Shown: positions 1 to 7,284, counted from the stretch's first letter. The stretch: DNA of 16,752 bases from JBASNZ01 sp049657775 (GCA_049657775.1 JBASNZ010000037.1:1-16752), one strand, 5' to 3'. The notes: generated by a model from the letters alone, not told the origin. Program-made: numbers and translations.

Positions 1-1550
1 GTGGCCGCCTGGGCGGCGGGCATCACGTCGTGGTGCGTCGAGTTGTTGGTGGAGGTGGTGAGCTGCGAGTAGATGTTGGAGCCGCCGGCCGCGTTGGATG
101 CCGAGGAGTGACACGCACCTGTGCCTCCGCCGGTGCAGGCGAGTCCCTGGCGGGCGGGCAGGAGCGAGACCTGCGCGGCGCCGTGGGAGCGGTGACAGAG
201 CGTGCACGTGACCGCCCCGGTCGCCTCCTGACTCGCGTGGGCAGACGTCGCGTAGCCGGTCTTCTTGTCGCCGCCGGTGCGCGCCCAGTAGCCGTTGAGC
301 GCAGGACGTGCGGCGATGCGTGCGCTCTCGCGCGTGCCGTGGCACGCCTGGCAGTACGCGGCACCCACAGGAACGCCCGGCTTTGCCTCGACGGCGCGTC
401 CGGTGACGGCGTCGTAGGCGCGGAGCAGGTCGGTGTAGCCCGCAGTCGGGTCGCGGTGCGGGTTGTGGCAATCCGTGCAGAGCAACCCCTCGTCGACGGG
501 GTGTGTCGTTGCCGAGGCGGGCGCCGACGAGTCGTCGCACTCGTAGAAGAGCGCCTCGATGCTGGGTCCGTTCGAGCCTGCGGGCGCAGACGCGGCAAGC
601 ACGCTGCCGTGGCAGTTGTAGCAGGTCTGACGATCGGTCTGCGGCAGCCCGATCGTCGATCCGGGCATCGCGACGAGACCGTGACAGATACCGGTGCAGT
701 AACTCGTCTTCACAGGCGTGGTGCCGTGGGGCTGGATGACGGCGCCGGACCAGTAGCTGAAGTGCGATATGTCGCCTGAGACCATGTCGGTCGCGGTGTC
801 GACGACGGAAGCGGCGCTCACCCACCCGGTCCCCGTGAAGGTCGCCAGATCGAGCGCACGCTCGAGGGTGGCTGCGACTTGGAAGTGGATCGCCGGGATG
901 CGGTAGCGGAGGCTCAGCGTGGCCGGCACGGCGAAGGTGAGGCCGTCGGGCGTGCATGAGTACGCGGGCGCGAGCAGGAGCGAGCTCGCAGATGCGGGAG
1001 CGGCCTTCTGCTCGATCGTGATCGTCGTCGTGGTACCGAGCGCCCCAGCAGGGACCGTGAGCGCGAGCGCGCCGTTGGCGGCGGCCAGCGTGCGGCCGTC
1101 AGGGCCGACCGGCACACGCATCAGCACACGGGTGTTCGCGGCAGGCGTGCTCGCAGCGACAGGAGAGCCCTTGGACACCCCGCGAGAGACGAGGTAGTAC
1201 ACGGTGCCCGTGGTCGTGACGGTATCGGTGTATGTCGAGGTCATGCGCACGCCCTTGGGCGTCACGAGCGTCCACGGGCCGTTCTCGGCCGGTCCGCGGA
1301 ACACGTAGACCCTGAGCGCGGTCCTGCCCGTAAGCTTCCACGTAAGCGTGTTGCACATGTCGCCGGCGGTGACGGTGAGGTCCGTCGCGGCAGGGAGCGT
1401 GGTGGTGCTGGCTTTGGGGAGGGCGCGGACACCGGAGCCGCCCGGGGTCGACAAGGCACGCGGAGTTGCCGCGTAGGCGACCGCCGGAAGTGCGAGGAGC
1501 GATGCGGCGAGTATGCCAACGATCCAGGGCGATACGTGTTGCTGCTTCAC
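1..1550 (-). CDS. Secreted multiheme c-type cytochrome with Fn3-like and ZU5-like domains (C-terminus beyond window)
   Basis: The frame is open from a GTG at 1550 to the left edge (516 codons, no stop), so the C-terminus is missing. A G-rich Shine-Dalgarno (GGGGGA) lies just upstream. Residues 1-27 are a signal peptide ending AYA, so the protein is exported. Residues about 54-140 look like a fibronectin type III fold, and about 143-270 like a ZU5-type beta domain (VPAGAL, PDGLTF, SHFSYWS). A heme region follows with canonical CXXCH motifs at C310-H314 (CYNCH), C358-H362 (CTDCH), C400-H404 (CQACH) and C449-H453 (CTLCH). Two spaced variants are also present: CTGICH at 285-290 (CX3CH) and CX7CH at 472-481. 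CXXCH motifs bind covalent heme; electron transfer in or outside the envelope is inferred. It lies 74 nt behind the seven-heme cytochrome and is probably co-transcribed with it. The electron partner is unknown. Confidence 0.85.
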   Translation of the reverse strand, partial: MKQQHVSPWIVGILAASLLALPAVAYAATPRALSTPGGSGVRALPKASTTTLPAATDLTVTAGDMCNTLTWKLTGRTALRVYVFRGPAENGPWTLVTPKGVRMTSTYTDTVTTTGTVYYLVSRGVSKGSPVAASTPAANTRVLMRVPVGPDGRTLAAANGALALTVPAGALGTTTTITIEQKAAPASASSLLLAPAYSCTPDGLTFAVPATLSLRYRIPAIHFQVAATLERALDLATFTGTGWVSAASVVDTATDMVSGDISHFSYWSGAVIQPHGTTPVKTSYCTGICHGLVAMPGSTIGLPQTDRQTCYNCHGSVLAASAPAGSNGPSIEALFYECDDSSAPASATTHPVDEGLLCTDCHNPHRDPTAGYTDLLRAYDAVTGRAVEAKPGVPVGAAYCQACHGTRESARIAARPALNGYWARTGGDKKTGYATSAHASQEATGAVTCTLCHRSHGAAQVSLLPARQGLACTGGGTGACHSSASNAAGGSNIYSQLTTSTNNSTHHDVMPAAQAA

Positions 1551-1624
1551 CAGTCCCCCAACAGAGTCAGCGTACGATTGGAAACAACAAGCCATATGTG
1601 CTCGCCGAAGCCTCGCCCCTAGGC

Positions 1625-2560
1625 TTACGGGAGGTCCGTCGTCGCGTGGCAGTTGAGACAGAGGTCGTCGTGCTCCTCGACCGTCATGTTCGCATTCGAC
1701 GTTTGATGCGGGAACGATGTGTAGGCGGGGTTTGTAGGCGCATCGGGGACCGAGTATCCGTAGTCCTTCAGGGAGGCCGAAAACGCCGTTTCCGTGTCGC
1801 GCGCGTCCTCATGGCACTGCTGGCAGTAGGGATCCCTCCGGGTAGCGGTTCCCACCGGTGCCATGGAGTAGCCCGCGTTGCTGCGCCCAAGATCGTACGT
1901 GACCGTCTCGGTTGTCGGGTGGTTGTTAGACATCCCACTGCTCACACGCCCGTCATGGCACGCCGCGCACCACTCGCCACCGTATTCCTCGATGGTACCG
2001 TTCGCCAGACCGTTGATGTCGTCGCGAAGCAGCGTGTTGGAGTACACGTACGCCTTTGAGTCCATGGCACGACCCGTGTCTCGCAGGTACGGATTGAGTG
2101 CAGTCGCCCTGTGCGGGGTGTGACAACTCGTGCAGCCCAGAATGCCGTCCAGCGGAAGCGTCCCACCTGGTACGACGGTTGTGGAGTCGATCGAATGGCT
2201 GGCCTCCACCGAACCACCGCGGGCAGTGATCTGCGAGTACACGCCGACCGCGCCGGTCCCGTCGTGGCACAAGAAGCACGATGCTGAAATCGTCGGTGTT
2301 CCGAGGAGAACGACCCCTCCAGCAGGCGCAACGTGCACGGTGTGGCACATCTTGCACTTTGCGGTCGTGGTGGTGTAGTAGCCGTGCGGCCCCTCGCCTG
2401 TCCAGGCGTCGCGATCGTCACCGTGGCAGTCGATGCACTCGTAGGTACCCTCGCGAGCGTCGGCGTGATATGCGTAGGCGATAGAGGGAACGGCTAGGAG
2501 AGTCGCGGCCAGCGCGATACCGAGCACTGCGGTGCGGGCAAGTCCATTATTGCGCGTCAC
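1625..2560 (-). CDS. Secreted seven-heme c-type cytochrome
   Basis: This 311-residue protein starts at a GTG preceded by GGAG. Residues 1-30 form a signal peptide with a hydrophobic core and an AYA cleavage site. There are seven CXXCH heme sites: CIDCH (42-46), CKMCH (69-73), CFLCH (95-99), CTSCH (143-147), CAACH (198-202), CQQCH (246-250) and CLNCH (301-305). Several are followed by a second His two or three residues on (CTSCHTPH, CKMCHTVH), as in doubled-CXXCH cytochromes, where such His residues can be distal heme ligands. No enzyme domain is visible, so an electron-carrier role in the periplasm-like space or at the surface is inferred. It is the first gene after a strong promoter and is followed by a second cytochrome, suggesting one respiratory or extracellular electron-transfer unit. 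The exact subfamily is not identified. Confidence 0.9.
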   Translation of the reverse strand: MTRNNGLARTAVLGIALAATLLAVPSIAYAYHADAREGTYECIDCHGDDRDAWTGEGPHGYYTTTTAKCKMCHTVHVAPAGGVVLLGTPTISASCFLCHDGTGAVGVYSQITARGGSVEASHSIDSTTVVPGGTLPLDGILGCTSCHTPHRATALNPYLRDTGRAMDSKAYVYSNTLLRDDINGLANGTIEEYGGEWCAACHDGRVSSGMSNNHPTTETVTYDLGRSNAGYSMAPVGTATRRDPYCQQCHEDARDTETAFSASLKDYGYSVPDAPTNPAYTSFPHQTSNANMTVEEHDDLCLNCHATTDLP

Positions 2561-2601
2561 AACACTCCGTAGCCTATAACCGTTGTGGCCCCTTAAGCCG
2601 C

Positions 2602-2630
2602 ATTATAGTGAATGAATACACAAGCGGCAA
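2602..2630 (-). promoter_or_regulatory. Sigma70-type promoter for the cytochrome pair
   Basis: On the minus strand, TTGCCG (2630-2625) is followed by exactly 17 nt and then a perfect TATAAT (2607-2602). Transcription would start near 2595, giving a leader of about 35 nt before the GTG at 2560. This is the best promoter match in the window. It is divergent from the rpsT promoter about 100 bp away. Confidence 0.75.
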
Positions 2631-2703
2631 CGCCCGTCCTCGATTATCCGCCACCTGTGACCTGCGGCGCGGCCGGGAACTGCCGCAGTGCGGTTGACCC
2701 CGG

Positions 2704-2726
2704 ATTCGATGCCCGGAATTCGATGC
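2704..2726 (+). repeat. Pair of 9-bp direct repeats next to the rpsT promoter
   Basis: ATTCGATGC occurs at 2704-2712 and again at 2718-2726, 14 bp start to start, ending 2 bp before the rpsT -35 box. The position suggests a possible protein-binding site, but no regulator can be named. Chance duplication is also possible. Confidence 0.4.
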
Positions 2727-2728
2727 TC

Positions 2729-2757
2729 TTGGCTCTCAAACATGCCTGTGCTAGACT
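2729..2757 (+). promoter_or_regulatory. Promoter of rpsT with extended -10
   Basis: TTGGCT (2729-2734), a 17-nt spacer and TAGACT (2752-2757) form a sigma70-like promoter, and TG at 2749-2750 supplies an extended -10 element. The start would be near 2764, giving a leader of about 58 nt. The leader can fold GTTCG (2764-2768) against CGAAC (2786-2790). It faces away from the cytochrome promoter. Confidence 0.65.
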
Positions 2758-2821
2758 CGCAGGGTTCGTCTGCACGCAGGTGGGGCGAACACCATCGACG
2801 CATCTGGAAGGATCGAAGAAC

Positions 2822-3088
2822 GTGGCGAATATCAAGAGCCAGAAGAAGCGCATTCTCACCAACGAGAAGGCCCAGGCCCGAAACAAGGCGACCAAGTCCG
2901 CTCTCAAGACCGCGGTCCGCCGTGTGAATGAGGCCGCGGCCGCCGGCGACAAGGGTGCGGCCACCACCGCCGCCACCGCGGCGTCAAAGGCGCTCGACAA
3001 GGCCGCAAGCAAGGGCATCATCCACAAGAATCAGGCCGCTAACCGCAAGTCGGGCGTGATGAACAAGGTCAACTCCATCGAGGGTTAG
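2822..3088 (+). CDS. rpsT: 30S ribosomal protein S20
   Basis: The protein has 88 residues, normal for bacterial S20, which binds 16S rRNA early in small-subunit assembly. It shows the family start MANIKSQKKR, the lysine/arginine-rich N-terminal helix with NEKAQARNKATKSALKT, and the C-terminal GIIHKNQAANRKSG signature. The middle (about residues 37-60) is alanine-rich, as often seen in high-GC relatives. I chose the GTG at 2822 because the N-terminus fits the family and AAGGA lies 9 nt upstream. The same frame is open further upstream, but that part crosses the promoter and does not resemble S20. It is the only plus-strand gene in the window, and its TAG overlaps the TAA of convergent holA, leaving no room for a terminator between them. 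Confidence 0.97.
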   Translation: MANIKSQKKRILTNEKAQARNKATKSALKTAVRRVNEAAAAGDKGAATTAATAASKALDKAASKGIIHKNQAANRKSGVMNKVNSIEG

Positions 3089-4086
3089 CCCACGATGGTC
3101 CGTGCGTGACCGCTCTGGTCGCACACACCGACCACCCAGCGTTCGAACACGAGCCGGGGATCACCCTGGCTCGTTTTCATTCTCATCTCAGCCTCTGCGG
3201 CATCTTTCAGGGCGCGCACCAACTCCTCGTCACGGAAGCGGTCCGCCTGACGCGCAAGGTTTCTGATCTGCCAGTCGGCCATCTTGAGCTCGCGCATCAT
3301 GTCCCCCGTCGCCATGCCCCTGGCACGCAACGCCCGGACGCCGATGAGCGACCGGATGTGACGCAGCGTCATAGCGTGGATGCCCTGGACTGCCTCCCCC
3401 GAGTCGATCAGGTCGTCCAGCAGCATCAGCGCCCGTGGACACTGCCGGGCGCCGAGGGCGTCGAGGAACTCGAAGATCGAGGTCGGGGCTGTCTCGGTCA
3501 CAACGGCCTCGACGTCGGCTATGCCAAGCTCGCTCTTCTCTCCGGCGTACGCGATGACTTTGTCGGCCTCGCTCTCGAGCTTTCTCAGATCCTTGCCTAC
3601 GGAGCGCACGAAAGCCTCCGCGCCATCGCGCGACATCAAACGGCCCTTGGACTTGAACAGGGCGACAACCCACCCTGGCAGCTCCGAACGCTTGGGTGCG
3701 GCATATTCGGATATGGCGTCGGCGGCCGCCAGGGCTTTGTAGAGGCGCGTATTCTTGGCGAGCGAACTCGCCACGAGCACCACACACGCGGTCGGCGACG
3801 GGTTCGCAACGTACGCGGTCAGGGCAGCCTGGTCATCCGCGCTCATCTGATCCACATCGCGCACCACGACGAGCCGCTTGGCCGACAGGAACGGCATCGT
3901 ATTGGCGGCGATGACCACATCCTCTCCCCGGGCCTTGGCGCCATCGAACGTATCGAAGTCCAGCTCGGCCTCACCCTCGGCGGCGACCATGTCCTTCAGT
4001 CGGCGGAGCGCGCGCTCCAGCAGCAGCTCCTCTTTGCCATGTATGAGGTAGACGAGCTTGAGCTGATCGACTTTGGAAACGGCCAT
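3085..4086 (-). CDS. holA: DNA polymerase III subunit delta
   Basis: This 333-residue protein matches the clamp-loader delta subunit, which opens the beta sliding clamp during replication. The N-terminal nucleotide-binding-like fold begins with VYLIHGKEELLLERAL (about 12-27). The middle carries LVVVRDVDQM and the helical region around TSIFEFLDALGAR, and the C-terminal collar domain ends with DPRLVFERWVVGVC. Delta has an AAA+ fold but no functional Walker site, and I see none here. The ATG at 4086 is preceded by GGGAG at good spacing. The first 116 nt are overlapped in another frame by the end of comEC, so the two are likely transcribed together. The 3' end overlaps the stop codon of rpsT on the other strand. 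The comEC-holA-rpsT neighbourhood is a familiar one in Gram-positive bacteria. Confidence 0.94.
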   Translation of the reverse strand: MAVSKVDQLKLVYLIHGKEELLLERALRRLKDMVAAEGEAELDFDTFDGAKARGEDVVIAANTMPFLSAKRLVVVRDVDQMSADDQAALTAYVANPSPTACVVLVASSLAKNTRLYKALAAADAISEYAAPKRSELPGWVVALFKSKGRLMSRDGAEAFVRSVGKDLRKLESEADKVIAYAGEKSELGIADVEAVVTETAPTSIFEFLDALGARQCPRALMLLDDLIDSGEAVQGIHAMTLRHIRSLIGVRALRARGMATGDMMRELKMADWQIRNLARQADRFRDEELVRALKDAAEAEMRMKTSQGDPRLVFERWVVGVCDQSGHARTIVG

Positions 4087-6541
4087 CGTTCTCCCTGGAA
4101 GTCCGTACTGCGAGGTGTTGTGCCGGTAGATCGAACGGGCCTATTGTCGCACACGGCCGGCGAGCGAAGGCCCGCCCCATCACGAGTCCCACGAGAGCGG
4201 ACGTCTGTCGGGGCGTTACCCGATAGCCGCGTCGCGTTACCTCGATGACCACATCGCCGTGGATGTCCGTCCGGTGTACCCGCGCTCCGGCGCGCGCGAG
4301 CATCTTCAGCGTGGCCGATGCAGGATGACCGAAGTCGTTGCCCGTGCCCACGCTGATCACGGCAAGCATCGGCGACCACGCCGCGCATCCATCCTGGCTC
4401 AGTCCGTTCGAGCTTCCGTGGTGCGGCACTTTGAGCACCTCGACTCGATGGAGCAGTCCCTGCTCGGCCATGCCGGCCTGCGCGGCCTCCTCGGCGTCGC
4501 CCGTGAGCACCACCTCGACCTGCCCGGCGTCGATCTCAAGGACGATGCTCGTGTCGTTCGTCGCGAGTCCGGTGGCACCGGCGGGCGGCCACAGTACGCG
4601 CACTGCGGTATCGCCCACGCGCCACTGTTGGCCCGCACTCACCGCCCGCAAGATCACCCGACCCCGCGGCGTGAGGCGCGCCACAGTGTCGCGCACAGAT
4701 GAGAATGCCGCTCCCTCCACGTCCGGGTACCCTACCCAGCCGACGCGAACCACCCCCACAAGACCGCCGAAACCGCCGATGTGGTCGTCGTGATCATGCG
4801 TGAGCACGACGGCATCGAGCGTGCGAACGCCGTAGCGGGCCAGCGCCTTTCGCAGGGTGGTGGCATCGGCGCCTGCATCCACCAGCATGGTGTCGCCACC
4901 GTCCTGCACCAGGATCGCGTCGGCCTGCCCCACGTCAAGCACGATGACCCTGCACTCGGAAGGTCCACGTGGCCCGATTCCCGCGGCCAGCGTGACAGCG
5001 GCGATGCAGCCGAGGAAGAGCCGCGCCGAGGCCCGCGACGGCCGAGGCCACCTCACCCACAGCGCCACGGCGACCGCCGCCCCGGCTACGATACCCGATG
5101 GACCGAGCGCGCCCACGCTCACCGCTGCCGAGGGTACCGCCGCGATCCGTGCGGCCATCCACGTGGCGTATCCAAGCAACATACCCGCGAGACGGACCAC
5201 GACTGTGCCGCCCGCGCGCCAGACGCCGCCGAGCGCTGCTCCCACAAGTCCGACGCACAGAGCGGCCTCCCCCGCCGGAACGATCACCAGATTGGCCGCA
5301 GGCGCTGCAAGCGAGAGCATCCCAAAGGTGGCCGTTACGATGGGGAGCGTCGCCCCCTGCGCGACGAGTGTCCCGCCCAGGAGGGCCGCGGGTTTGCCGA
5401 GTGCATCGGGAAGCGCGGCCGAGGCCCACGCCACCCCGAGATCGCCGAACACGAGCAGCCCGCCGACGGCCGCGACCGACAGCGCAAGCCCCACGTCGAA
5501 CACCGCCCACGGCGATGCGAACACGATCGCGGCTGTTCCGAGGGCCAGCCCCGACACACCGTCGCGTCGCACCCCGATGCACTGCGCGACAGCGCCGGCG
5601 GCGAGCATCACGCACGATCGCACCGCCGACAGCGCCAGCCCGCTCAACACAGTGTAGCCGCAGGCAACGCAGACGACACCGGCCAGCACCAGCCGCTTCG
5701 GCATACCGCTCGCCGTGCCAAGCATGAGGACGAGCGCGCATACCACAGCCAGGTGCGAACCGGACACGGCCACCACATGCGAGAGCCCGAGCACCCGGAA
5801 GTCCTCGTCCACCGCGGTTCCCGCGAGCAGCCTGCGGTCTCCCAGAACGATACCGCGCAGCAGCGCGCCAGGGTCGCCGTCGACGACCTCGAGTCGCCCG
5901 GCGGCGCCAGCCCGCCAGCGATAGAGCGCCCCCGCGACGCCCGAGCACCATCCCTCATCGGTGAAGCGCCACGCGGTGGCGGTGGCATGTTCACCCGTTC
6001 GCGCGGCCCTTCGACCTCGATCGTCGGTCTCCCGGACCTTCGCTATGGCCGAGAACCGCACCGTGCGACCCAGTTCGGGCGCCTCACGACCCTGCGGCAG
6101 GTAGACGGTAAGCACGGCCTTGTCGTAGGGCGCTTCGTGCACGCGCACGCGTATCGACGAGCCGAACTGGCCCTCGCGTGAGTCGGCCACGACCGTGCCC
6201 GTCCACTCGCGCGCCCCGGCGTCCCGCAGGCGACGGGCCGTGTCCCGCCAGCCGACTCCGTGCAGGACGGACACCCCGAACCCCGAGAGGAGCGCGGCGC
6301 AGAGCAGGACGGCGAGTGCTGCGGTCGAGCGCATCTCGCGATCGTGCCGGCGCCTCCAGACAACCCACCCCGCGAGAGCCCCGCACACGGCAAGCAGAGC
6401 AACCGCCAGGGGAGAAACGCCCGCGCCCGACCAGGTCCGCCACGCCGCGTCTTCGCCTGCCACGGCCCCCGTCCACAGCGCGGCGCACCACCACATGGTG
6501 GCCGGTATCGAGGGCCGCATCGGCTGATCGGGCATGCGCAT
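3971..6541 (-). CDS. comEC: DNA internalization channel ComEC/Rec2
   Basis: This 856-residue membrane protein forms the channel that takes up single-stranded DNA during transformation. The N-terminus has several hydrophobic helices and an OB-like soluble stretch (about 110-200, starting REWTGTVVAD). The Competence domain carries the hallmark LSHVVAVSGSHLAVV (H255, H263) and many membrane segments to about residue 515. A metallo-beta-lactamase-type domain follows with THDHDDHIGG (H582, H584, D586, H587), LTGDAEE (D682) and KVPHHGSSNG (H707, H708), so the metal-binding set looks intact. The family-like part ends near GYRV (residue 775). The last 81 residues are unlike the family and run 116 nt into holA in another frame. 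The start ATG is 2 nt after the comEA stop, implying coupled translation. ATGs at codons 3 and 8 are alternatives. Confidence 0.95.
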   Translation of the reverse strand: MRMPDQPMRPSIPATMWWCAALWTGAVAGEDAAWRTWSGAGVSPLAVALLAVCGALAGWVVWRRRHDREMRSTAALAVLLCAALLSGFGVSVLHGVGWRDTARRLRDAGAREWTGTVVADSREGQFGSSIRVRVHEAPYDKAVLTVYLPQGREAPELGRTVRFSAIAKVRETDDRGRRAARTGEHATATAWRFTDEGWCSGVAGALYRWRAGAAGRLEVVDGDPGALLRGIVLGDRRLLAGTAVDEDFRVLGLSHVVAVSGSHLAVVCALVLMLGTASGMPKRLVLAGVVCVACGYTVLSGLALSAVRSCVMLAAGAVAQCIGVRRDGVSGLALGTAAIVFASPWAVFDVGLALSVAAVGGLLVFGDLGVAWASAALPDALGKPAALLGGTLVAQGATLPIVTATFGMLSLAAPAANLVIVPAGEAALCVGLVGAALGGVWRAGGTVVVRLAGMLLGYATWMAARIAAVPSAAVSVGALGPSGIVAGAAVAVALWVRWPRPSRASARLFLGCIAAVTLAAGIGPRGPSECRVIVLDVGQADAILVQDGGDTMLVDAGADATTLRKALARYGVRTLDAVVLTHDHDDHIGGFGGLVGVVRVGWVGYPDVEGAAFSSVRDTVARLTPRGRVILRAVSAGQQWRVGDTAVRVLWPPAGATGLATNDTSIVLEIDAGQVEVVLTGDAEEAAQAGMAEQGLLHRVEVLKVPHHGSSNGLSQDGCAAWSPMLAVISVGTGNDFGHPASATLKMLARAGARVHRTDIHGDVVIEVTRRGYRVTPRQTSALVGLVMGRAFARRPCATIGPFDLPAQHLAVRTSRENDGRFQSRSAQARLPHTWQRGAAAGARAPPTEGHGRRRG
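4143..4153 (-). promoter_or_regulatory. Possible extended -10 element ahead of holA
   Basis: On the minus strand TGTGC (4153-4149) is directly followed by GACAAT (4148-4143), resembling an extended -10 box about 57 nt before the holA ATG. I find no convincing -35 at 17 nt. It lies inside the non-family tail of comEC, which fits an old intergenic region, but the match is weak. Confidence 0.25.
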
Positions 6542-6543
6542 CG

Positions 6544-7248
6544 TCAGCCGACCGTGACCAGGTCTTTGAGCGCATCGAACTTCTTCTCGCCGATCCCCGA
6601 GACCCGCATGAGGTCCTCGATGGTCTTGAACGGCCCGTTGGCGGCGCGGTCGTCCACGATCTTCTGCGCTGTTGCGGGACCCACGCCCGGCAACGCGTCA
6701 AGCTCGGCGGCCGTTGCGCGGTTGATGTCGACCTTGCCCGCGGCGGTTGCACCACCTGCCACCGCGATCCCGCCCGCCAGCACACCGGCACCTCCGGCGG
6801 CGGCAGTGGCCGAGGCCTCGTCCGCGGTCGGGAGATAGACCTGCTCGCCATCTGCGAGCACCCGCGCAAGGTTGACCGCGTTGGGCGCCGCGTTCCCGGT
6901 GCTTCCACCGGCAGCCGCTACGGCGTCGGCAACGCGGCTGCCGACCGCGAGCGTGTAGACACCCGGTCGCATGACTGCACCAACGACGTGTACCACCACG
7001 AGCGCATCGGAGGATCCGCCCGCCGCACCCGGACCGTCCGTGGTGGCGCTGGTCTCTATGGACGCGCCGACGTCACCGGGGATGGGCGCAAGCTCCTCGG
7101 CTCGCGACTGCGGCCAGAACCTCCATGCCGCAAGCACGACCGCGGCGCCGCACACCACGCAGACCGCAAGCGCAGCCTGGTCGCTCAGCCCTCCCAGACC
7201 TGCGCGCGCGAGCAAGTCGCGCACGCGCGCTGGCACCTGTACTGACAC
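6544..7248 (-). CDS. comEA: Competence protein ComEA, SLBB plus helix-hairpin-helix
   Basis: This 234-residue protein is the membrane-anchored double-stranded DNA receptor of natural transformation. It has one transmembrane segment (about 25-45) and a low-complexity linker. An SLBB domain spans about 83-140 (VVVHVVGAVMRPGVYTL). After a second Gly/Ala-rich linker (about 143-171) comes a C-terminal helix-hairpin-helix DNA-binding domain (173-234), with VDINRATAAELDALPGVG and VSGIGEKKFDAL. The layout and order are those of Gram-positive ComEA. The start is a GTG at 7248, with GAGGGGG as ribosome binding site, but that site is buried in a strong hairpin (7249-7284). comEC follows after 2 nt. No assembly or regulatory competence genes are in view, so whether the cell is naturally competent cannot be decided here. 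Confidence 0.94.
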   Translation of the reverse strand: MSVQVPARVRDLLARAGLGGLSDQAALAVCVVCGAAVVLAAWRFWPQSRAEELAPIPGDVGASIETSATTDGPGAAGGSSDALVVVHVVGAVMRPGVYTLAVGSRVADAVAAAGGSTGNAAPNAVNLARVLADGEQVYLPTADEASATAAAGGAGVLAGGIAVAGGATAAGKVDINRATAAELDALPGVGPATAQKIVDDRAANGPFKTIEDLMRVSGIGEKKFDALKDLVTVG

Positions 7249-7284
7249 GGACGCCCCCTCTTCGCCGGGACGGAGGGAGCGTCC
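7249..7284 (-). promoter_or_regulatory. RNA hairpin covering the comEA ribosome binding site
   Basis: In the minus-strand transcript GGACGCUCCCUC (7284-7273) pairs with GAGGGGGCGUCC (7260-7249). The 12-bp stem has 11 Watson-Crick pairs and one U-G pair, and the loop is 12 nt. The stem ends directly at the GUG start, and its 3' arm contains the Shine-Dalgarno GAGGGGG. The one imperfect pair is a wobble on the transcribed strand but a C-A mismatch on the other. There is no U-run, so control of translation is likelier than termination. Confidence 0.6.

Noticed and set aside
1608..1626. 6-bp hairpin AAGCCT/AGGCTT at the end of the seven-heme cytochrome gene
   Set aside because: The stem is short, overlaps the stop codon and has no U-run; it is too weak to call a terminator.
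2612..2821. Upstream in-frame extension of rpsT from an ATG at 2612
   Set aside because: S20 begins at the GTG at 2822 with a good ribosome binding site, and the extension runs through the divergent promoters.
3106..4248. Long open frame on the plus strand opposite holA
   Set aside because: It is a shadow of holA caused by GC-rich codon use; the residues look like low-complexity antisense translation and no family features appear.
4781..6181. 466-codon open frame on the plus strand opposite comEC
   Set aside because: The composition is rich in Arg, His and Pro as expected for antisense of GC-rich coding DNA, and comEC on the other strand is well supported.
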